DNA of 64,000 bases, from positions 124,001-188,000 of the forward strand of contig NZ_JACVQF010000223.1 in NCBI RefSeq assembly GCF_014534645.1, in the 5' to 3' direction. Position numbers and translations under genes: made by a program. Position 1 is the stretch's first letter. Every line of letters starts with the position of its first letter. The stretch is from Streptomyces griseicoloratus (lineage in GTDB: Bacteria; Actinomycetota; Actinomycetes; Streptomycetales; Streptomycetaceae). The notes under the pieces are model-generated. The model was not told the origin of the DNA and ran no database searches. It worked only from the letters and a program-made list of their open reading frames with translations. This document shows, one piece after another, positions 43,187 through 51,855 of this stretch.

Positions 43187-45898
43187 CTAACCGCTCGACC
43201 CCCAGATGGTTCCTCCTGGCCCGTTCCCGTTGTCGTTGCCGTTGCCGTTGCCGTCGTCGCCCCCGGACTCACTGGCGGAAGGAGACGGAGACTGGCTTGT
43301 GCCCGGCCCGCCGCTGTCGTTGCCGGACGTGTCGTTGCCGCCGTTCTTGCCGTCATCGCAGTTCCAGTCGAAGACGCCACACGTGGCGCTCGGCGAGGGC
43401 GAAGGACTGGTCTCGGTCTTACTGGGCGACGGAGATGGCGACGGGCTCGTCTCCTGCGTCTTGGAGGGCGAGGGAGACGGGCTCGGGGGCGGGGTGTCGT
43501 TGATGACCTCGCCGATGGGCTCCGGCGTGGGGAACTTCTTCGCCGGCTCGCCCTTCAGCGCCTTCTCCATGTAGTCGTGCCAGATCACGGCCGGGAACGA
43601 GGCACCGTGGATCGACGTCTGGTTACCCGTCCCGTACATCTCCAGGAACGTGCGGTTCTTGATGGTCTCGTCGTCCGGGTACCGGAACATGCTGATCGCG
43701 GTCGACAACTGCGGGGTGTAGCCGACGAACCAGGCGGACTTGTTGCCGTCCGTCGTACCGGTCTTGCCCGCCACATCACGCCCCTCCAGCTGGGCGTTGC
43801 TACCGGTTCCCTTGTCGACGACGGTCTTCAGGACGTCGGTGACGTTGTCCGCGACCTTGGCGGTGAATGCCTGTTTGGTCCGGGTCTTGTGCGTGTAGAT
43901 GGTGCCGTCCTTGCTCGTCACCTTCGTGACGGAGTACGGCTCACGCTGCTTGCCGCTGGCCGCGAAGGTGGCGTACGAGCCCGCCATGCGGATCGCGCTG
44001 GGGTCGGAGATGCCGATGGAGAAGGACGGGTAGGTGGTGCCCGTCAGGCTGCTCTCCAGCAGACCGGCGTCGACGGCGGCCTCCTTCACCTTGTCCAGCC
44101 CGACGTCCATGCCGAGCTGCACGAAGGAGGAGTTGACCGACTCCCGCATGGCCTCGCGGAGGTCGATCTGGTAGTTCGGCGGCTCGCCGAGCGAGGCGTC
44201 GCCGTCATTGGTCTGCAGCCACTCCTCGCCCTTCTCGTTCTTCCAGATCGTCCCGTCGTAGTTCTTGATCTTGAGCCTGTTCTTGCCGCTGTAGAGGCTC
44301 TTGGGGGAGACGACGGTGCGCTCGTCCTGGGCCTGGACCTCACCGAGGTCCGGGTCCCGGACGCCCCACTTCATCGCCGCCGCGAGCACGAACGGCTTGA
44401 ACGTCGAACCCACCTGGGCACCGGTGACGTCGGCGTTGTTCGTGAAGTGCTTGGTCGCGTCCGCACCGCCGTAGATGGCCTTGATGGCACCCGTCTCGGG
44501 GTCCACGGACGCCCCGCCGAACTGGACGTGCGTGTCCGTCTTCGGACGTTCCTCGGGCTTGATGTTGGCCTTGTAGACCTTGGTGACCGCGGTCTCGAGC
44601 TCCTCGACCTTCTTCTTGTCGAAGGTCGTGTAGATCGAGTAGCCGCCCTGCTCCAGCTGGTCCTGCGTGACGACGTCGTTCTTGATCAGAGAGGACTTGG
44701 CAAGGTCGACCAGGTAGCCGATCTGGCCGCCCAGCTGGGTGTTCGACCGGGGGTTCTCGACCTTGGGAAGGTCCGTGTACTTGTCCCGCTCGGCCTGGTT
44801 CAGATGGCCGTACTCGACCATCTTGTCCAGCGTGTCCTGCATCTGGGTCCGGGCACGCTTCTTGTTGGCCTCGGGGGTGGCGGCCGGATCGATGGAGGTC
44901 GCACCGGCCGGGTCGTAGTACGTGGCGCCCTTGAGCACGGCCGCCAGGAAGGCGCACTGGCCCGGGTTCAGGTCGACGGCGTCCGTGTTGAAGTACGCCC
45001 GTGCCGCCGCCTGGATGCCGTAGGCACCGCGCCCGTAGTAGGCGGAGTTCAGATAGCCCTCGAGGATCTTGTCCTTGGGTTCCTCGGCTCCGACCTTGAT
45101 CGAGACGAGGATCTCCTTGAACTTGCGGGAGAGCGTCTGGGACTGGTCCTCCAGCATCGCGTTCTTGACGTACTGCTGGGTGATGGTGGAGCCACCCTGC
45201 GTGTCACCACCCCGGGCCATGTTGAACATGGCGCGGGCGATGCCCTTGGGGTCGATGCCGCTGTCCTCGTAGAAGGTCTTGTTCTCCTGCGAGATGACGG
45301 CGTTCTGCATCGCCTTGGGGATCTGCGAGAGATTGATGATCTGGCGGTTGCGCTCACCGCCCGTGGCGACCATCTGACTGCCGTCGGACCAGTAGTACAC
45401 GTTGTTCTGCGCCGTCGCGGTCTCCGCGACGACGGGGACGCCCACCATGGCGTAGGCGATGCCGGCGGCGGCCACCAGACTGCCGAAGAACCCGATGCAC
45501 AGGCCGGAAGCGAGCTTCCAGGACGGCACCCAGCGGCCCCATCCGTCCCGGTCCCGGCGCGGGTAGTCGATCATCCGCTTCTTGCCGGGCGCGGCCGCAC
45601 GGCCCCGTCCGGGTCCGGTCGGGCCGCCGGGAGCGGCACGCCGGCCTCCGCGTCCCGGCTCGGCCGCTCTGCGGCGGCCGCCTCCACGCTGCGCCGCGCG
45701 CCGGGCTTCGGCGCGACCACCGTATGGACGGCCCTCGTCTCCAGGACCGTACGAGCCCGACTCATAGGAGCCGGACGGAGTCCCTGTGGCGCCTCGCGGT
45801 GCCGCGCGGCGGCCGGAGGACGAGCCGGACTGGCCGCGTCGGGCCGCGGCACGTCCGCCTCCCTGCGGCGGCGGCGGTTTGCGACGGTGCTCGCTCAT
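43187..45898 (-). CDS. Class A bifunctional penicillin-binding protein
   Basis: This is a 903-residue protein. Residues 1-120 are a disordered Arg/Gly/Ser-rich cytoplasmic tail, TM at about 129-153, then the GT51 glycosyltransferase (MQNAVISQENKTFYEDSGID, GGSTITQQYVKN, YYGRGAYGIQAAARAYF). A transpeptidase domain follows with GSTFKPF (S-x-x-K, Ser about 498), ESVNSSF (S-x-N) and AGKTGTT (K-T-G, about 711). A Pro/Ser tail (SPSPSP units), a Cys pair (CGVFDWNC) and an Asn/Gly-rich end follow. It polymerises glycan and cross-links peptides outside the membrane. GAGGAG lies 10 bases before ATG 45898. It is upstream of the GT-C gene. Confidence 0.93.
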   Translation of the reverse strand: MSEHRRKPPPPQGGGRAAARRGQSGSSSGRRAAPRGATGTPSGSYESGSYGPGDEGRPYGGRAEARRAAQRGGGRRRAAEPGRGGRRAAPGGPTGPGRGRAAAPGKKRMIDYPRRDRDGWGRWVPSWKLASGLCIGFFGSLVAAAGIAYAMVGVPVVAETATAQNNVYYWSDGSQMVATGGERNRQIINLSQIPKAMQNAVISQENKTFYEDSGIDPKGIARAMFNMARGGDTQGGSTITQQYVKNAMLEDQSQTLSRKFKEILVSIKVGAEEPKDKILEGYLNSAYYGRGAYGIQAAARAYFNTDAVDLNPGQCAFLAAVLKGATYYDPAGATSIDPAATPEANKKRARTQMQDTLDKMVEYGHLNQAERDKYTDLPKVENPRSNTQLGGQIGYLVDLAKSSLIKNDVVTQDQLEQGGYSIYTTFDKKKVEELETAVTKVYKANIKPEERPKTDTHVQFGGASVDPETGAIKAIYGGADATKHFTNNADVTGAQVGSTFKPFVLAAAMKWGVRDPDLGEVQAQDERTVVSPKSLYSGKNRLKIKNYDGTIWKNEKGEEWLQTNDGDASLGEPPNYQIDLREAMRESVNSSFVQLGMDVGLDKVKEAAVDAGLLESSLTGTTYPSFSIGISDPSAIRMAGSYATFAASGKQREPYSVTKVTSKDGTIYTHKTRTKQAFTAKVADNVTDVLKTVVDKGTGSNAQLEGRDVAGKTGTTDGNKSAWFVGYTPQLSTAISMFRYPDDETIKNRTFLEMYGTGNQTSIHGASFPAVIWHDYMEKALKGEPAKKFPTPEPIGEVINDTPPPSPSPSPSKTQETSPSPSPSPSKTETSPSPSPSATCGVFDWNCDDGKNGGNDTSGNDSGGPGTSQSPSPSASESGGDDGNGNGNDNGNGPGGTIWGSSG

Positions 45899-46168
45899 CG
45901 AACGACTACTCCTCGGGCAGGCGCACCTCTGCGCGCCTGGAAACGGCGGCTGATTTCCGGTCCCCCCGAAGTACGGATGTGGTCCCTTCCACATTCACCC
46001 GTACTGCACCGGGGACGAGGACGCCCCCCGGGCGTCACTCGGTTCCCGGTGGTGTGCATGGCGCACAGACTACGCACCGCCAAAACCCCCGAGCCCCGAA
46101 GTTCACCTCAAATCAGGCAACTTGCTTCCCATGAATCGGTGATGTGACCCCGTTCACCAGTTCCCCTC
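45899..46168. other. Gene-free interval upstream of the PBP and PadR genes
   Basis: Divergent promoter region. The right end holds the PadR promoter and operator. To the left I see no gene, hairpin or clear promoter boxes. Base composition falls at 46090-46150, consistent with promoters there. Confidence 0.6.
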
Positions 46169-46221
46169 TTGTCGCATGCCGGAGGCCGTTCTATCGTCGT
46201 GATGTATCGAGTCGATACATC
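46169..46221 (+). promoter_or_regulatory. padR promoter with PadR-type operator
   Basis: TTGTCG (46169-46174), a 17-bp spacer and TATCGT (46192-46197) form the promoter. The perfect inverted repeat GATGTATCGA-G-TCGATACATC (46201-46221) covers the expected transcription start. ATGTAT...ATACAT repeats of this type are bound by PadR proteins, so autorepression is likely. Confidence 0.75.
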
Positions 46222-46294
46222 AGTGCGGCATAAAGACCAGGACGACACCGTCACGGCACCCGCCGCCACGGGCCGCGGCAGAGAGGAGGCGACG

Positions 46295-46972
46295 ATGAGC
46301 CGGCGTTCCGGAATCCTCGAGTTCGCCGTACTCGGCCTGCTCCGCGAATCCCCGATGCACGGCTATGAGCTGCGCAAACGGCTCAACACATCACTGGGCG
46401 TGTTCCGGGCGTTCAGCTACGGGACGCTGTACCCGTGCCTCAAGACGCTGGTCGCCAACGGCTGGTTGATCGAGGAACCGGGGACCACCGCCGAGGCCGC
46501 CGCTCCCCTCACGGGCCGCCGAGCCAAGATCGTCTACCGGCTGACGGCAGAGGGTAAGGAGCACTTCGAGCAGCTCCTGTCGCAGACCGGCCCCGACGCG
46601 TACGAGGACGAGACCTTCGCCGCTCGCTTCGCGTTCTTCGGTCAGACGTCGCGCGACGTACGCATGCGCGTACTGGAGGGCCGACGCAGTCGGCTGGAGG
46701 AGCGCCTGGAGAAGATGCGCGCCTCACTGGCCCGCACCCGGGAGCGCCTCGACGACTACACGCTTGAGCTCCAGCGCCACGGAATGGAGTCCGTGGAGCG
46801 CGAAGTGCGCTGGCTGAACGAGCTCATCGAGAGCGAGCGGGCGGGACGGGACCTGCGGGGTTCCGCCTCCGAGGGGACCGCTCAACAGGACACCACACAT
46901 GGAGCGACGGGCGGCCTGCCCCGGCCGGGGGACGACTCCCGGCCGGATACGCCCGGCGACACCGCCACGTGA
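46295..46972 (+). CDS. PadR-family transcriptional regulator
   Basis: The 225-residue protein has an N-terminal PadR winged helix ([54 protein letters not shown], about 6-60, then a beta wing with [15 protein letters not shown]). A long C-terminal coiled-coil dimerisation part ([47 protein letters not shown]) and a disordered tail follow. AGAGGAGG precedes ATG 46295. It lies 44 bases upstream of the inositol-phosphate synthase gene on the same strand, so it probably regulates ino1 as well as itself through the operator at 46201-46221. Confidence 0.92.
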   Translation: MSRRSGILEFAVLGLLRESPMHGYELRKRLNTSLGVFRAFSYGTLYPCLKTLVANGWLIEEPGTTAEAAAPLTGRRAKIVYRLTAEGKEHFEQLLSQTGPDAYEDETFAARFAFFGQTSRDVRMRVLEGRRSRLEERLEKMRASLARTRERLDDYTLELQRHGMESVEREVRWLNELIESERAGRDLRGSASEGTAQQDTTHGATGGLPRPGDDSRPDTPGDTAT

Positions 46973-47016
46973 GCGCCCAGTCAGGGCCTCACTCGTACAC
47001 ACAGGGAGCAACCGGA

Positions 47017-48099
47017 ATGGGTTCGGTTCGCGTAGCCATCGTCGGCGTGGGCAACTGCGCCGCATCGCTGGTGCAGGGCGTCGAGTACTACAAGGACGCC
47101 GACCCGGCGTCCAAGGTCCCGGGCCTGATGCACGTCCAGTTCGGCGACTACCACGTCCGTGACATCGAGTTCGTCGCCGCCTTCGACGTGGACGCCAAGA
47201 AGGTCGGCCTGGACCTCGCGGACGCCATCGGCGCCTCCGAGAACAACACCATCAAGATCTGCGACGTGCCGAACACCGGCGTCCAGGTCCAGCGCGGCCA
47301 CACCCTCGACGGTCTCGGCAAGTACTACCGCCAGACCATCGAGGAGTCCGCCGAGGAGCCGGTCGACATCGTCCAGGTCCTCAAGGACAAGCAGGTCGAC
47401 GTCCTCGTCTGCTACCTGCCCGTCGGCTCCGAGGACGCGGCGAAGTACTACGCCCAGTGCGCCATCGACGCGAAGGTCGCCTTCGTCAACGCCCTCCCGG
47501 TCTTCATCGCCGGCACCAAGGAGTGGGCGGACAAGTTCACCGAGGCGGGCGTGCCGATCGTCGGTGACGACATCAAGTCGCAGGTCGGCGCGACCATCAC
47601 GCACCGCGTCATGGCGAAGCTGTTCGAGGACCGGGGCGTCATCCTGGACCGCACGATGCAGCTGAACGTCGGCGGCAACATGGACTTCAAGAACATGCTC
47701 GAGCGCGAGCGCCTGGAGTCCAAGAAGATCTCCAAGACGCAGGCCGTCACCTCCCAGATCCCCGACCGGGACCTCGGCGAGAAGAACGTCCACATCGGCC
47801 CGTCCGACTACGTCGCCTGGCTGGACGACCGCAAGTGGGCCTACGTCCGCCTGGAGGGCCGCGCGTTCGGCGACGTCCCGCTGAACCTGGAGTACAAGCT
47901 CGAGGTCTGGGACTCCCCGAACTCGGCCGGCGTCATCATCGACGCCCTGCGCGCCGCGAAGATCGCCAAGGACCGCGGCATCGGCGGTCCGATCCTGTCG
48001 GCGTCGAGCTACTTCATGAAGTCCCCGCCGGTCCAGTACTTCGACGACGAGGCCCGCGAGAACGTCGAGAAGTTCATCAAGGGCGAGGTCGAGCGCTGA
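47017..48099 (+). CDS. ino1: Inositol-3-phosphate synthase
   Basis: The 360-residue NAD-dependent enzyme makes myo-inositol 3-phosphate from glucose 6-phosphate, feeding phosphatidylinositol and mycothiol in actinobacteria. It has an N-terminal dinucleotide fold [20 protein letters not shown], the conserved [16 protein letters not shown] region, [34 protein letters not shown] and the C-terminal [29 protein letters not shown] precedes ATG 47017. It is cotranscribed with, and probably controlled by, the PadR regulator gene. It ends in an 11-bp hairpin. Confidence 0.96.
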   Translation: MGSVRVAIVGVGNCAASLVQGVEYYKDADPASKVPGLMHVQFGDYHVRDIEFVAAFDVDAKKVGLDLADAIGASENNTIKICDVPNTGVQVQRGHTLDGLGKYYRQTIEESAEEPVDIVQVLKDKQVDVLVCYLPVGSEDAAKYYAQCAIDAKVAFVNALPVFIAGTKEWADKFTEAGVPIVGDDIKSQVGATITHRVMAKLFEDRGVILDRTMQLNVGGNMDFKNMLERERLESKKISKTQAVTSQIPDRDLGEKNVHIGPSDYVAWLDDRKWAYVRLEGRAFGDVPLNLEYKLEVWDSPNSAGVIIDALRAAKIAKDRGIGGPILSASSYFMKSPPVQYFDDEARENVEKFIKGEVER

Positions 48100-48127
48100 A
48101 AGCCTCGGACTGAAGTCCGCTGAGGGT

Positions 48128-48155
48128 CCCCCGGGTCACCTGACCCGGGGGCTTT
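48128..48155 (+). terminator. ino1 terminator
   Basis: CCCCCGGGTCA (48128-48138) pairs with TGACCCGGGGG (48141-48151), followed by CTTT. Confidence 0.8.
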
Positions 48156-48177
48156 CCCGTATGTGAGGCTGTGCCCC

Positions 48178-49440
48178 ATGGCCGTCGTCCGTGACCTGCG
48201 CGTCCTGCTGCGCCTGAAGGGCTTCCGGCGCCTGCTCGCCGTACGCCTGCTCTCCCAGGGCGCCGACGGCGTCTACCAGACCGCGCTCGCCACCTACGTC
48301 GTCTTCTCGCCGGAGAAGCAGACCTCGGCCGCCGCGATCGCCTCCGCCATGGCGGTCCTGCTGCTGCCGTACTCCCTGGTGGGCCCCTTCGCCGGCGTCC
48401 TGCTGGACCGCTGGCGCCGCCGCCAGGTCTTTCTCTACGGCAACCTGCTGCGCGCCCTGCTGGCCTCGGTCACGGCCGTGCTGATGGTCGCCTCCGTACC
48501 GGACTGGCTCTTCTACGTCTCCGCCCTGTGCGTCACCGCCGTCAACCGCTTCGTCCTCGCGGGTCTGTCCGCCGCACTGCCCCGCGTGGTCGACGCCGAA
48601 CGCCTGGTCATCGCCAACTCCCTCTCCCCGACCGCCGGGACACTGGCCGCGACGGCGGGCGGTGGCCTCGCGTTCGTCGTACGTCTGGTCATCGCCGACT
48701 CCGACGCCGCCGTGGTGCTGCTGGGCGCCGCCCTGTACCTGTGCGGGGCACTGGCGTCGCTGCGCATGGCCGTGGAACTGCTGGGGCCCGACCGCGCGCT
48801 GGTCCGGCCGAGGCTCGCCGCGGCACTCGTCGGCACCGCCCGGGACCTGGTGGCGGGGGTGCGTCATCTCGCCGAACCCACGCGCCGGGGGGCGGCCTGG
48901 GCGCTCGCCGCCATGACGCTGATGCGGTTCTGCTACGGCGCCCTGCTGGTCATGCTGCTGATGCTGTGCCGCTACGCCCTGACCTCGGACAGGGACGAGG
49001 GGCTTGCCCTGCTGGGGCTGGCGTTGGGCGTGTCAGGCGCCGGCTTCTTCGCCGCCGCCGTGATCACGCCCTGGGCGGCGGGAGTACTCGGCCCCGTCCG
49101 CTGGATGGCCCTGTGCGCCGCGGTCGCCGCCGTACTGGAACCGGCTCTCGGCCTGCCGTTCACCACCGTGCCGCTGCTGGCCGCGGCGTTCGTCCTGGGG
49201 CTGGCGACCCAGGGATCCAAGATCGCGACCGACACGATCGTGCAGTCCTCGGTCGACGACGCCTTCCGCGGCCGGATCTTCTCCGTCTACGACGTGCTGT
49301 TCAACGTCGCCTTCGTCGGCGCCGCCGGAGTGGCCGCGCTGATGCTGCCGCCGGACGGACGGTCGGTTCCGCTGGTCGTCTCGGTCGCTGTGATCTACGG
49401 AGCGGTTGCCCTCGCTATGGCACGGTTTGCCCGTCAGTAA
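48178..49440 (+). CDS. MFS transporter
   Basis: The 420-residue protein has about 12 TM helices. It has a major facilitator N-half (VRLLSQGADGVYQTALATYVVFSPEKQTSAAAIASAMAVLLLPYSLVGPFAGVLLDRWRRRQVFLYGN, including the loop motif DRWRRR) and a C-half ending FSVYDVLFNVAFVGAAGVAALMLPPDG. It resembles multidrug-type MFS exporters; the substrate is unknown. ATG 48178 is 7 bases after GAGGCT with no ribosome site, so the message may be leaderless. It is monocistronic behind the ino1 terminator. Confidence 0.88.
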   Translation: MAVVRDLRVLLRLKGFRRLLAVRLLSQGADGVYQTALATYVVFSPEKQTSAAAIASAMAVLLLPYSLVGPFAGVLLDRWRRRQVFLYGNLLRALLASVTAVLMVASVPDWLFYVSALCVTAVNRFVLAGLSAALPRVVDAERLVIANSLSPTAGTLAATAGGGLAFVVRLVIADSDAAVVLLGAALYLCGALASLRMAVELLGPDRALVRPRLAAALVGTARDLVAGVRHLAEPTRRGAAWALAAMTLMRFCYGALLVMLLMLCRYALTSDRDEGLALLGLALGVSGAGFFAAAVITPWAAGVLGPVRWMALCAAVAAVLEPALGLPFTTVPLLAAAFVLGLATQGSKIATDTIVQSSVDDAFRGRIFSVYDVLFNVAFVGAAGVAALMLPPDGRSVPLVVSVAVIYGAVALAMARFARQ

Positions 49441-49563
49441 GTGTCACATCAATGCCACAGAGTCCCACCGGACTACAGAGATGTCAGCGGGGACCGATAG
49501 CTTACGTGCGTCTTATTCGCGCCATGTTCGCGTCACGCAGCTATTTTCCAAGGGGGACCCCCA

Positions 49564-50094
49564 GTGACCACTCCGCCGCCCCAAGGCAACCCGTTCGCCC
49601 AGGGCCAGCCGCAGGCTCCGCAGCAGCCTTACGGGCAGAACCCCTACGCGCAGGGTCAGCCTGGCTTCCCCCAGCAGCCCGGTCAGCCCGGTCAGCCCGG
49701 CTTTCCCCAGCAGGGCGCTCCTTACGCCCCGGTTCCGCCGCAGCCGGCCCGCCGCAAGCTCAGCTTCAAGACGATCAAGAACATCGTCATCGCCGTGATC
49801 GTCGTCGGCGTGGCCATCGGCGGTTTCATCGCCAGCCGGGACGACGCCAACACCGCTGCGGTCGGCGACTGCATGCACCGCGGCAGCACCGACGACAACA
49901 ACCCCGATCTCGAGGTCGTCGAGTGCAGTGACGCGAAGGCCCAGTACGTGGTGCTGGCCAAGGTCGAGGGTTCGTACTCCGCTCTCACCGCCGAGAGCAA
50001 GTGCGAGGAAGAGGCCAAGGACTTCCAGTACTCGTACACCGAGAGCGGTGACGGCAGCGACTTCCTGCTCTGCCTGAAGGACTACAAGAAGTAA
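49564..50094 (+). CDS. LppU-like membrane-anchored secreted protein
   Basis: This is a 176-residue protein. The N-terminal 65 residues are Pro/Gln/Gly/Tyr-rich repeats (PQQP, PGQPGFPQQ). One TM helix (IVIAVIVVGVAIGGFIAS, about 75-92) precedes an extracytoplasmic domain with paired cysteines (GDCMHRG, VECSDAKAQYVVLAKVEG, SKCEEEAKD, LLCLKDYKK). It resembles LppU/SCO3897 proteins of actinobacteria. Function unknown. GTG 49564 follows GGGGGAC. The gene ends in a hairpin built around a parS site. Confidence 0.78.
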   Translation: MTTPPPQGNPFAQGQPQAPQQPYGQNPYAQGQPGFPQQPGQPGQPGFPQQGAPYAPVPPQPARRKLSFKTIKNIVIAVIVVGVAIGGFIASRDDANTAAVGDCMHRGSTDDNNPDLEVVECSDAKAQYVVLAKVEGSYSALTAESKCEEEAKDFQYSYTESGDGSDFLLCLKDYKK

Positions 50095-50111
50095 GGCGGA
50101 CGCTCAGACGC

Positions 50112-50152
50112 CCGAGGGGGCGGTGTTTCACGTGAAACACCGCCCCCCTCGG
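50112..50152. terminator. Terminator hairpin with a parS site (50125-50138) at its centre
   Basis: CCGAGGGGGCGGT and ACCGCCCCCCTCGG flank the parS site as nearly perfect inverted arms (one extra C). The whole element is a 41-bp palindrome between convergent genes, 18 bases after the LppU-like stop codon. Confidence 0.85.
50125..50138. other. parS site (perfect)
   Basis: GTTTCACGTGAAAC at the tip of the terminator stem. Confidence 0.95.
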
Positions 50153-50157
50153 CGCGT

Positions 50158-50191
50158 GTCGGGTCATGTTTCACGTGAAACATGACCCGAC
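50158..50191. other. parS site (50168-50181) in a 34-bp perfect palindrome
   Basis: The parS core is extended by GTCGGGTCAT/ATGACCCGAC to a perfect 34-bp palindrome, 43 bp from the previous copy and 8 bases from the pcnA stop. On the minus strand it is placed as the pcnA terminator. Confidence 0.92.
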
Positions 50192-50198
50192 TCCCGGC

Positions 50199-51644
50199 TC
50201 ACCCCTCCTGCTCGGCCCACCAGACCTTCAGGGCCGCCACCGCCTCGTCGTGCTCCATCGGGCCGTTCTCCAGGCGCAGCTCCAGCATGTGCTTGTACGC
50301 CTGACCGACGGCCGGACCGGGCCGGATTCCGAGGATCTCCATGATCTGGTTGCCGTCGAGGTCCGGGCGGATCGCGTCCAGCTCCTCCTGTTCCTGAAGC
50401 TTCGCGATCCGCTTCTCCAGCCCGTCATACGCACGTGAGAGCGCGGCGGCCTTCCGCTTGTTGCGGGTCGTGCAGTCCGAGCGGGTCAGCTTGTGGAGAC
50501 GGTCGAGCAGGGGGCCGGCATCCCGTACGTACCGGCGGACGGCGGAGTCCGTCCACTCGCCCGTGCCGTAACCGTGGAACCGCAGGTGCAGTTCGACCAG
50601 GCGCGAGACGTCTTTCACCAGGTCGTTGGAGTACTTGAGCGCGGTCATGCGCTTCTTCGTCATCTTCGCCCCGACCACTTCGTGGTGGTGGAACGAGACC
50701 CGGCCGTCCTTCTCGAAGCGGCGCGTGCGCGGCTTTCCGATGTCGTGCAGCAGCGCGGCCAGGCGGAGGGTCAGGTCGGGACCCTCGTCCTCCAGGGCCA
50801 TCGCCTGCTCCAGGACGATGAGCGTGTGGTCGTAGACGTCCTTGTGCCGGTGGTGCTCGTCCCTCTCCAGACGCAGGGCCGGCAGCTCGGGCAGGACCCA
50901 CTCGGCGAGGCCGCTGTCCACCAGCAGCGTCAGTCCCTTGCGCGGGTGAGCGGAGAGGACCAGCTTGTTCAGCTCGTCCCGCACCCGCTCGGCCGAAACG
51001 ATCTCGATACGCCCGGCCATGTCCTTCATGGCCTTCACGACCTCCGGAGCCACCTCGAAGTCGAGCTGCGCGGCGAACCGCGCGGCCCGCATCATCCGCA
51101 GCGGATCGTCCGAGAAGGACTCCTCGGGGGTGCCCGGGGTACGCAGCACCCGCTGAGCGAGGTCGTCGAGCCCGCCGTGCGGATCGATGAACTCCTTCTC
51201 CGGGAGGGCGACGGCCATGGCGTTCACGGTGAAGTCCCGGCGGACGAGGTCCTCCTCGATGGAGTCGCCGTAGGAGACCTCGGGCTTGCGCGAGGTGCGG
51301 TCGTAGGCCTCCGACCGGTAGGTGGTCACCTCGATCTGGTAGCCGTCCTTCTGCGCCCCCACCGTGCCGAAGGCGATCCCGACATCCCAGACGGCGTCCG
51401 CCCAGGGCCGGACGATCTTCAGGACGTCCTGCGGGCGGGCATCGGTGGTGAAGTCCAGGTCGTTGCCGAGCCGGCCGAGCAGCGCGTCCCGGACCGAGCC
51501 GCCGACCAGGGCAAGAGAGAACCCGGCCTCCTGGAATCGGCGGGCGAGGTCGTCGGCGACAGGGGCGACCCGCAGCAGTTCACTCACCGCGCGGTGCTGC
51601 GCCTGGCTCAGGGCACTGGGGTTGACTTCGTTGGCGTTCGGCAC
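50199..51644 (-). CDS. pcnA: CCA tRNA nucleotidyltransferase
   Basis: The protein is about 481 residues. It is a class II nucleotidyltransferase with GFSLALVGGSVRDALLGR, DLDFTTDARP (the metal Asp pair), RDFTVNAMAV and RMMRAARFAAQL, followed by an HD domain with LLHDIGKP (about 300) and RRFEKDGRVSFHHHEVVGAK. It adds or repairs the 3' CCA end of tRNA. The HD-containing actinobacterial form is also called PcnA. I place the start at GTG 51644, eight bases after TACCCT; the frame is open to 51692. It diverges from the DUF6049 gene. Confidence 0.93.
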   Translation of the reverse strand: MPNANEVNPSALSQAQHRAVSELLRVAPVADDLARRFQEAGFSLALVGGSVRDALLGRLGNDLDFTTDARPQDVLKIVRPWADAVWDVGIAFGTVGAQKDGYQIEVTTYRSEAYDRTSRKPEVSYGDSIEEDLVRRDFTVNAMAVALPEKEFIDPHGGLDDLAQRVLRTPGTPEESFSDDPLRMMRAARFAAQLDFEVAPEVVKAMKDMAGRIEIVSAERVRDELNKLVLSAHPRKGLTLLVDSGLAEWVLPELPALRLERDEHHRHKDVYDHTLIVLEQAMALEDEGPDLTLRLAALLHDIGKPRTRRFEKDGRVSFHHHEVVGAKMTKKRMTALKYSNDLVKDVSRLVELHLRFHGYGTGEWTDSAVRRYVRDAGPLLDRLHKLTRSDCTTRNKRKAAALSRAYDGLEKRIAKLQEQEELDAIRPDLDGNQIMEILGIRPGPAVGQAYKHMLELRLENGPMEHDEAVAALKVWWAEQEG

Positions 51645-51855
51645 AACAGAAAAGGGTACGTGGCCCGAGCGGCCGCGGGCTCCCCCGTTCATCGTGCACC
51701 GGAGCGCTCCCTTTTATAGGGGCATATACGGGACAGCACAGCGTGAGTCCCCGATCTTGTGGAGCACTCCGCGGCACTTCCCCTCGGCGCGCATCGTTAC
51801 CATGCGTGGACGCACATTCCGAGACCACTGACGACGACGAGGGACGGGCGAGCGC

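Noticed and set aside
43577-46147. An 856-codon plus-strand frame opposite the PBP gene
   Set aside because: Antisense shadow of the PBP. It has no ribosome site or family motif.
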